Shown one piece after another: positions 24,543-33,613 of a stretch of 64,000 nucleotides of DNA. Below the pieces are notes generated by a model. The model was not told where the DNA came from and ran no database searches. It saw nothing but the letters and a program-made list of their open reading frames with translations. Source of the stretch: Nitratiruptor sp. YY09-18 (GTDB lineage: Bacteria; Campylobacterota; Campylobacteria; Campylobacterales; Nitratiruptoraceae); NCBI RefSeq assembly GCF_016593235.1, contig NZ_AP023065.1:62001-126000 (forward strand). The letters run 5' to 3'. A program made the position numbers and the translations under genes. Within the stretch, counting starts at the first letter, position 1. Each line of letters starts with the position of its first letter.

Positions 24543-25738
24543 CACTTAAAATACAGTATAAGCTTAGCCACAACACCGATTAAAAAGATCCATAGTATAT
24601 TTATCCGCCAGTATCGTACTGCCAAAAAAGCTCCAACCGCCCATATATAGGTTGCAGGATTTATGAGAGCAACTTTGCCCAGGCTTAACAGAACAAAAAC
24701 AAGCATGCCTGTAAACGCAGCCAATATCCCTTTTAAAGCATTGCGAATCAGAGCCAAGTTTTTGATCTTCCCATACACTTCACTCATAACAAGAGTATAA
24801 AAAAAGGAGGGATAAAACATTCCAACGGTAGCCAAAGCACTTCCCAAAACTCCACTGACTTTATAACCGATAAAAGTAGCGGTAATGAGGAAGGGTCCTG
24901 GTGTAATCTGACCAAAAGCTATTGCATCTGCAAACTCTTTCAATGTCAGCCAGTGATGCGAAACTACCGCTTCTTGCTGCAGCAGCGGCATTATGGTCAT
25001 TCCGTTGCCAAAAGCTACTGCTCCCACTTTGAACATAGAAAAAAGCAGCTCCCCAGACTCGGTATGCCATATATATCCTGCTACAAAAAGCAGTACAAAA
25101 ATGGAACCTGCAAGAAAAATAGCTACCATACGCCACTGCCATTTGCCAGGAAACACTACTTCATACTCTTTTATGTTTCCATTATTCTTTTGAGAAGTTT
25201 TTAAAGAAAAAAGTCCAAGCACTGCGGCAACTATGATAATCCAAAAGGCATTCATACCATACAGCATCAATATAAGCGCAATACCGGCTATCAGTGCAGT
25301 TTTGCCTCCATTAATATATCGGCTGGAAAAATCGATCGTTACTTGTAAAACAATCCCTACTACCATCGCCTCTATGGCAATTAAGATGGGATGAATCCAT
25401 CCGATATGACCATATCGAAAATAGAGCCACGATAAGAGCAGCATCAATAGATAAGATGGCAAAATAAAAAGAAAAGTAGCCAAAACAGCGCCAAAAAATC
25501 CTTTAATTCGATAGGCTGAATAGGTAGCCAGATTGACAAAAATGGGTCCAGGATAGAGCTGCACCATAGCCAGCCCCTCATCTATCTCTTCTTGACTTAG
25601 CCATCCTTTTCTTGCGATAAGGTCTTTTAACTGCTGCAGCAACGCCATACTGTATGCAGTCAAACCTAAAAGAAAATATGTCCAACAAAGCTGCCAAAGG
25701 GTCGGAGTCTCTTTTTGGTTTACTGTTTTATCACTCAT
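24542..25738 (-). CDS. chrA: CHR-family chromate transporter, two-domain form
   Basis: A 398-residue membrane protein of the long-chain CHR family, with two homologous halves. The first has QLKDLIARKGWLSQEE and QLYPGPIFVNLATYSAYRIKG; the second has FGNGMTIMPLLQQEAV, HHWLTLKEFADAIAFGQITPGP and the same following helix. These repeat the CHR signature (GGP..A, Q.TPGP). Members export chromate driven by proton motive force, though some have other anions as substrate. The first half lacks the usual FGGP (LGLTAYSMA). The start overlaps the upstream permease gene by 8 bases. Confidence 0.85.
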   Translation of the reverse strand: MSDKTVNQKETPTLWQLCWTYFLLGLTAYSMALLQQLKDLIARKGWLSQEEIDEGLAMVQLYPGPIFVNLATYSAYRIKGFFGAVLATFLFILPSYLLMLLLSWLYFRYGHIGWIHPILIAIEAMVVGIVLQVTIDFSSRYINGGKTALIAGIALILMLYGMNAFWIIIVAAVLGLFSLKTSQKNNGNIKEYEVVFPGKWQWRMVAIFLAGSIFVLLFVAGYIWHTESGELLFSMFKVGAVAFGNGMTIMPLLQQEAVVSHHWLTLKEFADAIAFGQITPGPFLITATFIGYKVSGVLGSALATVGMFYPSFFYTLVMSEVYGKIKNLALIRNALKGILAAFTGMLVFVLLSLGKVALINPATYIWAVGAFLAVRYWRINILWIFLIGVVAKLILYFK

Positions 25739-26210
25739 TTTCTATTCTTTCGACAATCATCCCTTGCAATAGGGCTCCTATGATTATGTATATATTCAAC
25801 ACTATTGTAAATGTTAATCCAAAATAGTGCACCATCAATGGAAGCAGCGGCAGTTTCACAGCTCTTGCATAAAAAAAGAGGGCTATTAAAGAATCCCTTA
25901 GCCCCTTTTTCTTTAAATCTTCTATCAGCGGATACCATGCATACATAGGACCGTGGCTTAAAATTCCGGCAAACAGTGCTATGATCCATGCTTTTATCCC
26001 GCCCTCACGGCTTAGATGTTTTGCCAATGTTTTCGGGTCGATAAAAAAGTTGATAAGGGCATTGATTAAAACGACAACGGCTAAAATAGGAGTGATTTTC
26101 ATCAAAAGATAAAAAGACTCCTGCAAAGCCAAAGAAGCTTTTTGAGGGAAAAAGAGAAAAAGCAACATATAGCTTGCAGTGACGATGAGCAAAAACCATT
26201 TTCCCTTCAT
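25731..26210 (-). CDS. Permease half-gene (DUF318/ArsP-like), C-terminal part
   Basis: A 159-residue membrane protein with about four helices; VLINALINFFIDPKTLAKHL and LFAGILSHGPMYAWYPLIEDL match the second half of the DUF318 permeases (ArsP/YraQ type). I chose ATG at 26210 (MKGKWFLLIV), overlapping the previous stop as ATGA with GGAG upstream. The first half is the next gene upstream; together they would make one transporter of about 300 residues. ArsP members export organoarsenicals. Confidence 0.7.
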   Translation of the reverse strand: MKGKWFLLIVTASYMLLFLFFPQKASLALQESFYLLMKITPILAVVVLINALINFFIDPKTLAKHLSREGGIKAWIIALFAGILSHGPMYAWYPLIEDLKKKGLRDSLIALFFYARAVKLPLLPLMVHYFGLTFTIVLNIYIIIGALLQGMIVERIENE

Positions 26211-26620
26211 CCCAAAAGCTCCAGCGTCCAAACGGTAGCGATGGTAACCAAAAAAGTAAAAACAAAAGCCAAAATATTTCTAAGAATGGTAAATCGAATA
26301 CCAAGCACACTTGCTTCCAGCGGCAGCTGCACGATTCCAAGAGTAACCCAAGCCAAAATAAACGCCGTCACTCCATACATCGACACACCGCTTTCTAAAA
26401 GTTCCCCACCTAATATATAACTTATAATTGCCTGCCCAACGGCAATAGCTCCGGCAAAAAGGCCTATGAAGGTATCATAAAACGGTTTTTCGGTAAACAA
26501 AGATGCAAGCAGATCGGGAGTGATGAAAACTTTGAAAATGCCGACAACTCCGATAATACCTATTAACATCGGTAATATCTTGAAAAAACTTTTCAAAGAT
26601 TGAGAGAGTGCTCTTTTCAT
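26207..26620 (-). CDS. Permease half-gene (DUF318/ArsP-like), N-terminal part
   Basis: A 137-residue membrane protein with four helices. LPMLIGIIGVVGIFKVFIT, then LFAGAIAVGQAIISYILGGELLESGVS, has the pattern of the first half of DUF318 permeases. The split into two genes with an ATGA overlap looks stable rather than a fresh frameshift, because the second gene has its own ribosome-binding site. Starts directly after the ferredoxin-reductase stop. Confidence 0.7.
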   Translation of the reverse strand: MKRALSQSLKSFFKILPMLIGIIGVVGIFKVFITPDLLASLFTEKPFYDTFIGLFAGAIAVGQAIISYILGGELLESGVSMYGVTAFILAWVTLGIVQLPLEASVLGIRFTILRNILAFVFTFLVTIATVWTLELLG

Positions 26621-27667
26621 CTATATCTCTGTATGTATTTTACTCTCGTCCACTCCGTTTTTCATAAGCACTTTTTTAAACGTATCCAATGCTCCAAAAG
26701 GTCCAGCTATATAGTAATCCCTATCGGTATCAAAAATCTCTTCTAAAAAAGCCTCCAGTGCTCTTTTTTTGAAAAATTGTCCATGTTTTGGCAGTTTAAA
26801 TGCAACATCATACTCTTTCGCCACCAAAATGGGTTTGAAATTTTTATATGTTTGGGCAAGCTCGTTAATCTCATCCAAATAGTAGAAATCTTTTGATCGG
26901 CTTACTCCCCAAAACAGTTTGATATCTCTATCTTGATCTTTTAAGAGTACCTCCCGTATCATTCCGATAAGTGGTGCAAGCCCTACACCAAGAGCCACGA
27001 AATAGAGTCTGTTTTGCGAATCACACACAAACTTTCCGTACGGCCCTTTTGCAATGAGGGATTCCTCTCTTTTCAAGTCATTATAGGCATATTCGCTAAA
27101 TCTTCCTCCTGGAACCTTTTTGACATGAAACTCGACATATCCGTCAGAGAAAGGAACATTTGCAACAGAATAGCTCCTTCCAAGCCAATTCTTACCCGGA
27201 ATTTCAAGCTCCATATAACGCCCGGCTCGTATATTTTGCACATTTCCAAGATCACATCTTAAAATTGTCACATCACCTCTGATCTCTTTATCAACAATTT
27301 TTGCTTGCTCTTTTGGCGCAGGTTTAGCATCTTTGTATTCCAAAATATCTTTTCGAGTAAATAGATCATCTTCAACTGCGTGATGCTCATCGACTCTTTT
27401 TTCAAGATCTAAAACGACATCAAATGGCGGAAAAGATATGGCATCTACCGGGCAAGTATTATGGCAAGTGGTACATCCTACAAGACAGTTCAACGGATCA
27501 TAGACAATCGATTTTTCGTTTTCAAAATCATATCTATACACAAGCCTGTTGCATCCTGTCACACATGTTGCACACCCTATACATCTGTCATGATCGACAG
27601 TGGGATGCCAATCTATCTCTTCTCTTGGTATTCCATGCCATGGTTTTAAAAATCTTGGATCTGGCAT
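26621..27667 (-). CDS. Ferredoxin-FNR fusion oxidoreductase
   Basis: A 348-residue protein: two 4Fe-4S clusters in residues 20-80 (C29/C32/C35/C39 and C61/C65/C68/C72), then from about 120 an FAD domain (GRSYSVANVP, the RxYS flavin motif) and an NAD(P) domain (YFVALGVGLAPLIGMIREVL, ending in YYIAGPFGALDTFKKVL). It would pass electrons between NAD(P)H and a low-potential or membrane acceptor. AAAGGAGTCAAAG precedes the ATG. Located next to the split permease and chrA, so it may reduce a metal or metalloid before export; that is inference. Confidence 0.8.
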   Translation of the reverse strand: MPDPRFLKPWHGIPREEIDWHPTVDHDRCIGCATCVTGCNRLVYRYDFENEKSIVYDPLNCLVGCTTCHNTCPVDAISFPPFDVVLDLEKRVDEHHAVEDDLFTRKDILEYKDAKPAPKEQAKIVDKEIRGDVTILRCDLGNVQNIRAGRYMELEIPGKNWLGRSYSVANVPFSDGYVEFHVKKVPGGRFSEYAYNDLKREESLIAKGPYGKFVCDSQNRLYFVALGVGLAPLIGMIREVLLKDQDRDIKLFWGVSRSKDFYYLDEINELAQTYKNFKPILVAKEYDVAFKLPKHGQFFKKRALEAFLEEIFDTDRDYYIAGPFGALDTFKKVLMKNGVDESKIHTEI

Positions 27668-27703
27668 CTTTGACTCCTTTGTTTGTTTTCATATCTTCTC
27701 TTT

Positions 27704-27946
27704 TCAAAAAAGATCCTCAAATTTGTAATTTAAAAACAAAATGATTCCAATACCGCCTACAATACTTACAAGAGCACTCAACAGATCGTTATTTGGAAAA
27801 AGATACTTATCCATAAGCATCCAACTTCCTCTCCAAAATGCCACTACACCAAAAGCTGCAGCTAATGCTGCTATACCTCTGGAGTGGAGATTAGTGTTTT
27901 TTCCTTTTTCATCATTTTGTTGACATATTCTTTTTTTCGATCGCAT
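27704..27946 (-). CDS. Small membrane protein, unknown function
   Basis: An 80-residue protein with a charged N-terminal 24 residues and two membrane helices (about 26-46 and 58-75) with FWRGSWMLMDKYLFPNND between them, which recalls small membrane proteins seen beside metal transporters. AGAAGGTT precedes the ATG. It lies 18 bases after the thioredoxin gene and 36 before the ferredoxin-FNR gene. Confidence 0.6.
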   Translation of the reverse strand: MRSKKRICQQNDEKGKNTNLHSRGIAALAAAFGVVAFWRGSWMLMDKYLFPNNDLLSALVSIVGGIGIILFLNYKFEDLF

Positions 27947-27964
27947 GCATAACCTTCTAAGCTA

Positions 27965-28324
27965 TTATTTCAAAAGTTCTATAACCTCTTTTTTGGAAAG
28001 CACTCCGATATGTCGATAGACCTCTTTTTTCTTTTCATACAAAATCTGTGTTGGAATAAGCATAATTTGTAACTTTTTTGCTGCATCTTTATTTTGTTCG
28101 ATATTTAAAAAAAATATTTGAAAATTTGGATGCTCTTGCTTAATGGTATAAAACAGCTTTCCCATTTTTTGACAACTCAAGCAGTGGTCTGATCCAACTT
28201 CAACCAAAACCCGTTTTCCGGAAGCGATCGCTTTTTGAATTTCACTAAAAGGCGTAGATGGAAGCATTTTTGCATCTGCAAAAAGAGACATGCTAAAAAT
28301 AGCAGCAAATAGTAACTTTTTCAT
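27965..28324 (-). CDS. Periplasmic thioredoxin-like protein (CLSC)
   Basis: A 119-residue protein with a signal peptide (MKKLLFAAIFSMSLFADA) and a thioredoxin fold with active site C48-L-S-C51, strand VLVEVGSDHC and the cis-proline loop MLIPTQILY. It is shorter than full thioredoxins, like the DsbD/SoxW-related type. AAAGGAAAAAG precedes the ATG. Ten bases after the ccdA-like gene, which is its probable electron donor across the inner membrane. Confidence 0.85.
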   Translation of the reverse strand: MKKLLFAAIFSMSLFADAKMLPSTPFSEIQKAIASGKRVLVEVGSDHCLSCQKMGKLFYTIKQEHPNFQIFFLNIEQNKDAAKKLQIMLIPTQILYEKKKEVYRHIGVLSKKEVIELLK

Positions 28325-28334
28325 CTTTTTCCTT

Positions 28335-29036
28335 TCATATCTGTTCTATCGCTCTATAGAAAAAATAGCATCCAAACCCAATCAAAACAAGAGCAAAACT
28401 TTTATTCAAAAGAGTAGAGAGCTTTGCTACTGTTTTGTTTGAGACAACTCTTTGTGCAATGCCAACAGAGGCTCCTGCTATGAGCAGCAGTAGCGAGTGT
28501 CCAAGGGCGAAGCTCAAAACCAGCATATAGGCATAGATATAGTGAGCATTGGCTGCAGCTGTGATGATAGCCACAAGAGGAGCAGAGGCACAAGGCGTGC
28601 TCACAAGTCCAAAAACAATCCCTATCAAAAAGCCTCCAAAGAGGCGAAATCGAATAAGTTTGTCTATAACTTTTGATTTATCAATCTCACTAAAAATACC
28701 CCAAGCATAGAGTCCAATGAAGATACTGACAACTCCAGCAATCAGATATGCCCACATTGGAGCTATAGAGAAAAAGAGGCCAAATTTTGCCACTAAAAAG
28801 GCCAAAAAAGAGAAACTGACCACTACACCTAAAGCAAAAAGTGCTGAAAATGCATAAGTAAAAAATATCTTCTTTCTGCCTTGGAGATCTTTGTTGAGAG
28901 CAAGAACGCTTCCAACTAATAGAGGAACTGAGATAAGAGAGCAAGGAGCTGCGGCAGTGAGACTTCCTGCAACAAAGGCTCCTACAATTGCTACTAATGA
29001 GTGTGATGCCAAAAGGGCATCAAGCCATTGGGGCAT
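28335..29036 (-). CDS. ccdA: CcdA/DsbD-type thiol-disulfide transmembrane transporter
   Basis: A 233-residue membrane protein with six to seven helices and the two redox cysteines of the CcdA family: C32 in TAAAPCSLISVP and C149 in VSTPCASAPLVAI. It carries reducing equivalents from cytosolic thioredoxin to the periplasm. Next gene is the CLSC thioredoxin; upstream is an AhpD-like protein and the RND pump, so this looks like a periplasmic redox-repair branch of the efflux operon. Confidence 0.88.
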   Translation of the reverse strand: MPQWLDALLASHSLVAIVGAFVAGSLTAAAPCSLISVPLLVGSVLALNKDLQGRKKIFFTYAFSALFALGVVVSFSFLAFLVAKFGLFFSIAPMWAYLIAGVVSIFIGLYAWGIFSEIDKSKVIDKLIRFRLFGGFLIGIVFGLVSTPCASAPLVAIITAAANAHYIYAYMLVLSFALGHSLLLLIAGASVGIAQRVVSNKTVAKLSTLLNKSFALVLIGFGCYFFYRAIEQI

Positions 29037-29038
29037 TG

Positions 29039-29401
29039 CTACTCTTCTAGATTTTTCAGTGCCGCCTCAGCCACTCCTACCACACTGCTTGCGGCTGCAT
29101 GGCGCACTATGCGAATGACTGAGAGAATCTCTTCTTTAGTTGCACCCATTTTCTTAGCGGCTTTTGTATTGAGCTCAACACACTCTTCGTTACCCAGTGC
29201 AAGAGCTGCTGCCAAAAAAACAAGCGTGCTTGTTTTTGGATCGAGCGCATTCTTTTCGCTTTGCATGCTCAGTTTGGAACTTATTGCTTGCTCAACTATT
29301 AAAGATGGATCCAATTTTGCTGCTGCTTCGATTGATGCAGGAATCTTTCCGAAGCGCTCTTTCATCATATTCATCACTTGTTCTGGTGTTGGTGTTTGCA
29401 T
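29039..29401 (-). CDS. AhpD/carboxymuconolactone decarboxylase-like protein, degenerate active site
   Basis: A 120-residue all-helical protein of the CMD/AhpD family. FGKIPASIEAAAKLDPSLI and LVFLAAALALGNEECVELNTKAAKKMGATKEEI follow the family pattern. The usual CxxCxxxH is replaced by N71-E-E-C74-V-E-L-N78, so the first cysteine and the histidine are missing and a peroxidase cycle like that of AhpD is not expected. AAGGAGGAGAT precedes the ATG. Lies between the RND pump and ccdA. Confidence 0.8.
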   Translation of the reverse strand: MQTPTPEQVMNMMKERFGKIPASIEAAAKLDPSLIVEQAISSKLSMQSEKNALDPKTSTLVFLAAALALGNEECVELNTKAAKKMGATKEEILSVIRIVRHAAASSVVGVAEAALKNLEE

Positions 29402-29410
29402 ATCTCCTCC

Positions 29411-32400
29411 TTATTCTTCGATATATTCTTCAACTTTTTCTATCGGATTGGTTTTTCTATTCCTTGGATCGGTCGCATAGGCATAGAGCGGAACATAAAT
29501 GAGTGTGAGAAGTGTTCCTACCAAAAGCCCTCCAATCGCAACATCAGCCAAAGGACTGAGGCGTTCTAGACCCACCGCTTGCTCAAGTGCAATTGGGATC
29601 ATCCCAGCAATTGTCCCAAAGGCTGTCATCATAACAGGGCGAAAACGTACTCTCACGCTCTCAAGTGCTGCTTCAAATGGTGATTTTCCTTCTTTTTCAT
29701 ACTCTTTATAAAAGTCGATAAGCAAAACGGCATTTTTGATGATAATCCCAAAGAGGAGCAAGAGTCCCACCATACTTGGCATACAGCTAGGTTTGTGAAA
29801 TATAAGCATACCCCATGCGGCTCCTATCATTGAGAGTGGGAGAACCAAAATCATGATGATTGCCAAACGGACTGACTCATAGATAGCAGTAAGTGTCATG
29901 AGCAAAATTATGACACCTATTGCAATCGCTTTGATCATACGCTTGAAGCTATCATGAAGCTGTGCGATATCTCCCTCTTGGCTTACGATAAATCCTGTTG
30001 TATCTACCTTTTTCAGTGCATTATCTGCATCATCTGTGATATGTGTGACAGGGCGTTTTGCACGGTATCCGTTGATATCGATGCTATAGAGCAATTTATC
30101 TCGCTCGATTTTTGCAGGGGTGAGCTGATAGTGCATTTTTGCAATCTCACGTAATGGGATCTCACCAAATTTTGTGTGGATTGGCAAGAGTTTGAGAGAT
30201 TGGATAGTCTCATTGAATTTACCTTTGAGGTAGAGACGCACAAACTGTGTATTCATCGATGCAAGGTTCGCTGCAAGGGAGACTACTTGTCCTTTGATAG
30301 GAAGCTGCATTGCTACTTGCAGTGGTGTAATACCGTAGCTTAGAGCCTTGTTCTTGTCGATATCGATGAAAATCTCTGTAAAGTCATTATCCCAGCTTTG
30401 ACTAATAGATGTAAGCCCTTTGATGTTTTTGATTGTATGTATAATCTCTTGCGCTTTTGTTGGCAAGCTCTCATAATCGCCCGCTTTGAGACGGATATCA
30501 AGAGGTGCTTTGATCGTGGAGAGGGCAGTTGCTCCAAAATCGAATACATCGTTTTTCTTCACACCTGGAAGCTGGGCAATTTTGTCGCGTATCTCATCTT
30601 CAAGCTCCCAGATACTTTTTTTGCGGTGGAATCTATCTACTGCATTGATAGTGATTGTCGCTTCACTTGGCAAGTTTCCACTTCCTAGGCTTAGCACCGA
30701 TGGCTCGCTCCCAAATGCTACAGAGCTGCTTACAACCCATGGCTGTTTGTGTAGCCAGACAAGGAATTTGTGCAGTTTCTTCTCTGCACTATCTACTGTC
30801 TCATTGGCACTAAAAGCTACTTGTGCTTTGATGATCCCCGTATCCATTGGCGGCATAACATCTTTTCCAATGAGCGGCATAACATTTTTGAGGCTGAGTA
30901 CCAGCGTCAAAACCACCGCCATTGTAAGGAGCATACGGCGAAGTGGCCAAAATTTGCCATTGGAAAATTTAAGAACACTCAAGTATGGGCCAATAAGGCG
31001 ACCTATTGTGTTTTGATAGAACTCCTCAAACCACTTTTCAATGCGAGTCTTTTCTGTTCCATTTTTATATAGCCAGATCGAAAGACGTGGTATAAAGGTG
31101 ATAGAGAGAAAATAGCTCACTAAAAGTGCGATGATGAGTGTAGAGATGAGTGGCCTAAAGATATGCTCTGGAAAGTCTCCCACAAACATGAGTGGAAAGA
31201 TAATAGCGATAGTCGCTACAGTCCCTGCAAAGACCGGTCCTAGCACCTCTTTGGTCCCGTTGATGATGGCTTGTTCCATCGATTCATTCATCTCAAGATG
31301 GCGCTCGATATTTTCAAGTACCACAACCGCATCATCCACTAGCATTCCAAGAGCGAGGATAATAGCAGTGTAGATGACGATATTGAGCTCCCCGCCACTT
31401 AGCCAAATGATTGCGATCGTACCAAAAAAGACAAGCGGGATAGAGATACCTGCTGCAACAATTGCACGGAAATTTCCCAAGAAAAGCAAAAGTACCAGAA
31501 GTGTATAGACTATTGCATCTCTGAGAGCTTCAAGCATGTTTTTGTTTGCAGTCTCAATGAGTGTGCGTTGGGTATCAGCAATTTCAAAATTGATATTTGG
31601 ATAGAGTTTGGCAAGTTTTTTGATCTCAGCGCGCGCTGCATCACTCACATCAAGGACGCTTCCGCCAGGTGCGCGCTGAATAGAAAGTGCAATCGCATTT
31701 TTGCCGTTTCCTATATAGCCACTTGTGCGCTTTTTGTGGCTCCAAGAGATTGTTGCAATATCTTTGAGTTTCACATTTGGCAAAATATTGAGGTTTTTAA
31801 GCTCCTCCATATTATCTTTTTCGCCATAATATGTCACAGTGTAAAAGTCGTTCGCACTCTTTGTGAAGCCTATAGGAATATCTTTGTTGAGTGCAAAGAG
31901 AGCCTTTGCAAGTTGATCGAAGCTAATATTGTATTTTTTGGCTTTGAAGGGGTCTATTTCGATATTGATAGCGCTTTGATACCCCCCAAAGACCTCTACA
32001 TTTCCTATATGTGGATTTGCCAAAAGGTAGGGCTTGATATGAGAGTCTGCGATTTTGCGAATCTCATCAAGAGAGATATTTTTATTTTTTGGGCTAAGAG
32101 CCACCACTTCTACAGGCAGTGTAAAATCCCCTACTGTATAGATAGAGGGATTTGCGTTTTGTGGGAGTTTTCCTTTTGCGATAGAGAGGGCATTTGCTAC
32201 ATCCACTGCAGCCGCTTCTAGCCCCTTTTCATATTCAAATTCGGCTTTGACAATGGAGAAGTTTGCTACATTCACACTACTTACATCTCGTACGAGACTA
32301 ATACGACTGATCTCCTCTTCAATTGGCTTACTTACTGTATTTGCAGCAACCTCAGCTGTTGCTCCTGGCACTGAGGTAATAACTACAACTTGAGGTCTAT

Positions 32401-32515
32401 TGGCATCGGGAAAAAGATTTTTAGGAAGGGCTTTTAGCCCAATAATCCCCATTACAAAAAAGCCAACAATTAAACTAAAGAGCAGATAGGGTCGTTTATA
32501 AAAATATTCAAACAT
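29411..32515 (-). CDS. RND efflux pump, AcrB/HAE1-type
   Basis: A 1034-residue inner-membrane pump with twelve helices and two large periplasmic loops. The proton-relay pair D394-D395 in ALGMLVDDAVVVLENIERH matches the drug-exporting HAE family (heavy-metal pumps have DG here). The second half has LFGIIIKNAVLLIDFYKEYEKEG and RFRPVMMTAFGTIAGMIP. AAAGGATAGCGT precedes the ATG. It forms a tripartite system with the adaptor and TolC encoded upstream. Confidence 0.93.
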   Translation of the reverse strand: MFEYFYKRPYLLFSLIVGFFVMGIIGLKALPKNLFPDANRPQVVVITSVPGATAEVAANTVSKPIEEEISRISLVRDVSSVNVANFSIVKAEFEYEKGLEAAAVDVANALSIAKGKLPQNANPSIYTVGDFTLPVEVVALSPKNKNISLDEIRKIADSHIKPYLLANPHIGNVEVFGGYQSAINIEIDPFKAKKYNISFDQLAKALFALNKDIPIGFTKSANDFYTVTYYGEKDNMEELKNLNILPNVKLKDIATISWSHKKRTSGYIGNGKNAIALSIQRAPGGSVLDVSDAARAEIKKLAKLYPNINFEIADTQRTLIETANKNMLEALRDAIVYTLLVLLLFLGNFRAIVAAGISIPLVFFGTIAIIWLSGGELNIVIYTAIILALGMLVDDAVVVLENIERHLEMNESMEQAIINGTKEVLGPVFAGTVATIAIIFPLMFVGDFPEHIFRPLISTLIIALLVSYFLSITFIPRLSIWLYKNGTEKTRIEKWFEEFYQNTIGRLIGPYLSVLKFSNGKFWPLRRMLLTMAVVLTLVLSLKNVMPLIGKDVMPPMDTGIIKAQVAFSANETVDSAEKKLHKFLVWLHKQPWVVSSSVAFGSEPSVLSLGSGNLPSEATITINAVDRFHRKKSIWELEDEIRDKIAQLPGVKKNDVFDFGATALSTIKAPLDIRLKAGDYESLPTKAQEIIHTIKNIKGLTSISQSWDNDFTEIFIDIDKNKALSYGITPLQVAMQLPIKGQVVSLAANLASMNTQFVRLYLKGKFNETIQSLKLLPIHTKFGEIPLREIAKMHYQLTPAKIERDKLLYSIDINGYRAKRPVTHITDDADNALKKVDTTGFIVSQEGDIAQLHDSFKRMIKAIAIGVIILLMTLTAIYESVRLAIIMILVLPLSMIGAAWGMLIFHKPSCMPSMVGLLLLFGIIIKNAVLLIDFYKEYEKEGKSPFEAALESVRVRFRPVMMTAFGTIAGMIPIALEQAVGLERLSPLADVAIGGLLVGTLLTLIYVPLYAYATDPRNRKTNPIEKVEEYIEE

Positions 32516-32518
32516 ACG

Positions 32519-33613
32519 CTATCCTTTTATCTCTTTAAGCTTAATGCCACTTAAGAGTTTGAGCAAAATATCTGGTTTTGCAACTACAAGCTCTTTGCCA
32601 CTGAGATCTTCTGCTACAACCACGCCTTCTGCTCCAGATGCTTTCACATGTACTTCGAGCGGTTTTGCATACTCTCCATTTACTACAAGCACATATGTTT
32701 TGCCGTTACGATTGAGGACCGCATCAAATGGAAGCAAAAGAGCTTCGTTATCATATGTAATCACTTTCGTCTCGACTCGTTGACCTTCAATGAGTTTTGG
32801 ATCATCTACATCAGCGCGATATTCGCTCAAAGAGTTGAAGCTGCCTTTGAGGGGTTTGAGTGCGTAACGTTTGCCATTATAGAGTAGACCATAAGCTGCT
32901 ATATTGCTTGGAAGTCTTACAAGAAGATAGTTGTCTTGTGATCCATTGATGCTAAGAAGCGGACGTCCCGGCATAGCAATATCGCCGAGGTTTGCAAATT
33001 TTTTGGCTACTACTCCATCGATTGGTGAAGTGAGCACCGCATAGCTGAGCTCATTATTTACTTCAGCTAGATTTGCTTGGAATGAAGCGAGTTTGCCACG
33101 CAGACTTGCGAGATTTGCTTTTGCATTTGCGATCTGAGTCGCTTCTCTCTCTAGCTGCTCTTTGGAAGCTCCTTTGACAGCGTAGAGCTTTTTGGTGCGC
33201 TCATGAATTTTGCGCAAATTCACGAGAGCTTCCTTGGCTGCTGCAATCTGGAGTCTTGTAGCTTCTATTTGTGCTTTGAGACTATCGCGTTTGCTTTTGA
33301 GTACAGTTGTATCTATTTTGGCGACTACATCACCCTTTTTGACCTTTTGGCCAGCCTCTTTTATCTGTAAAATTCGTCCCGGAAATTTTGCAACAAGTGC
33401 GACATTCTTATCATTTTTAACAATTGCAAGATAGTCGCTGCTTAGCACTACATGGCTCTTTTGTGGTTTGAGTGTCTTGACAATGACAGCATACTCTTTT
33501 GCTATTGGAGTGCTTGCTTCTTGAGCCTTACGCTTTTTTACTAGCCTTACAGCACCTACAACGAGTAAAATCACAATAAGCAAGAATATTGCAATTTTTA
33601 TCCATTTTTTCAT
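32519..33613 (-). CDS. RND periplasmic adaptor (membrane fusion protein)
   Basis: A 364-residue adaptor with an N-terminal membrane anchor (about residues 5-25). ILQIKEAGQKVKKGDVVAKID is the lipoyl half-motif, followed by a helical hairpin (residues 110-180, heptad-like) and the second half SPIDGVVAKKFANLGDIAMPG. It links the pump to TolC. Overlaps the tolC gene by four bases (ATGA), and the pump gene starts three bases after its stop. Confidence 0.93.
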   Translation of the reverse strand: MKKWIKIAIFLLIVILLVVGAVRLVKKRKAQEASTPIAKEYAVIVKTLKPQKSHVVLSSDYLAIVKNDKNVALVAKFPGRILQIKEAGQKVKKGDVVAKIDTTVLKSKRDSLKAQIEATRLQIAAAKEALVNLRKIHERTKKLYAVKGASKEQLEREATQIANAKANLASLRGKLASFQANLAEVNNELSYAVLTSPIDGVVAKKFANLGDIAMPGRPLLSINGSQDNYLLVRLPSNIAAYGLLYNGKRYALKPLKGSFNSLSEYRADVDDPKLIEGQRVETKVITYDNEALLLPFDAVLNRNGKTYVLVVNGEYAKPLEVHVKASGAEGVVVAEDLSGKELVVAKPDILLKLLSGIKLKEIKG

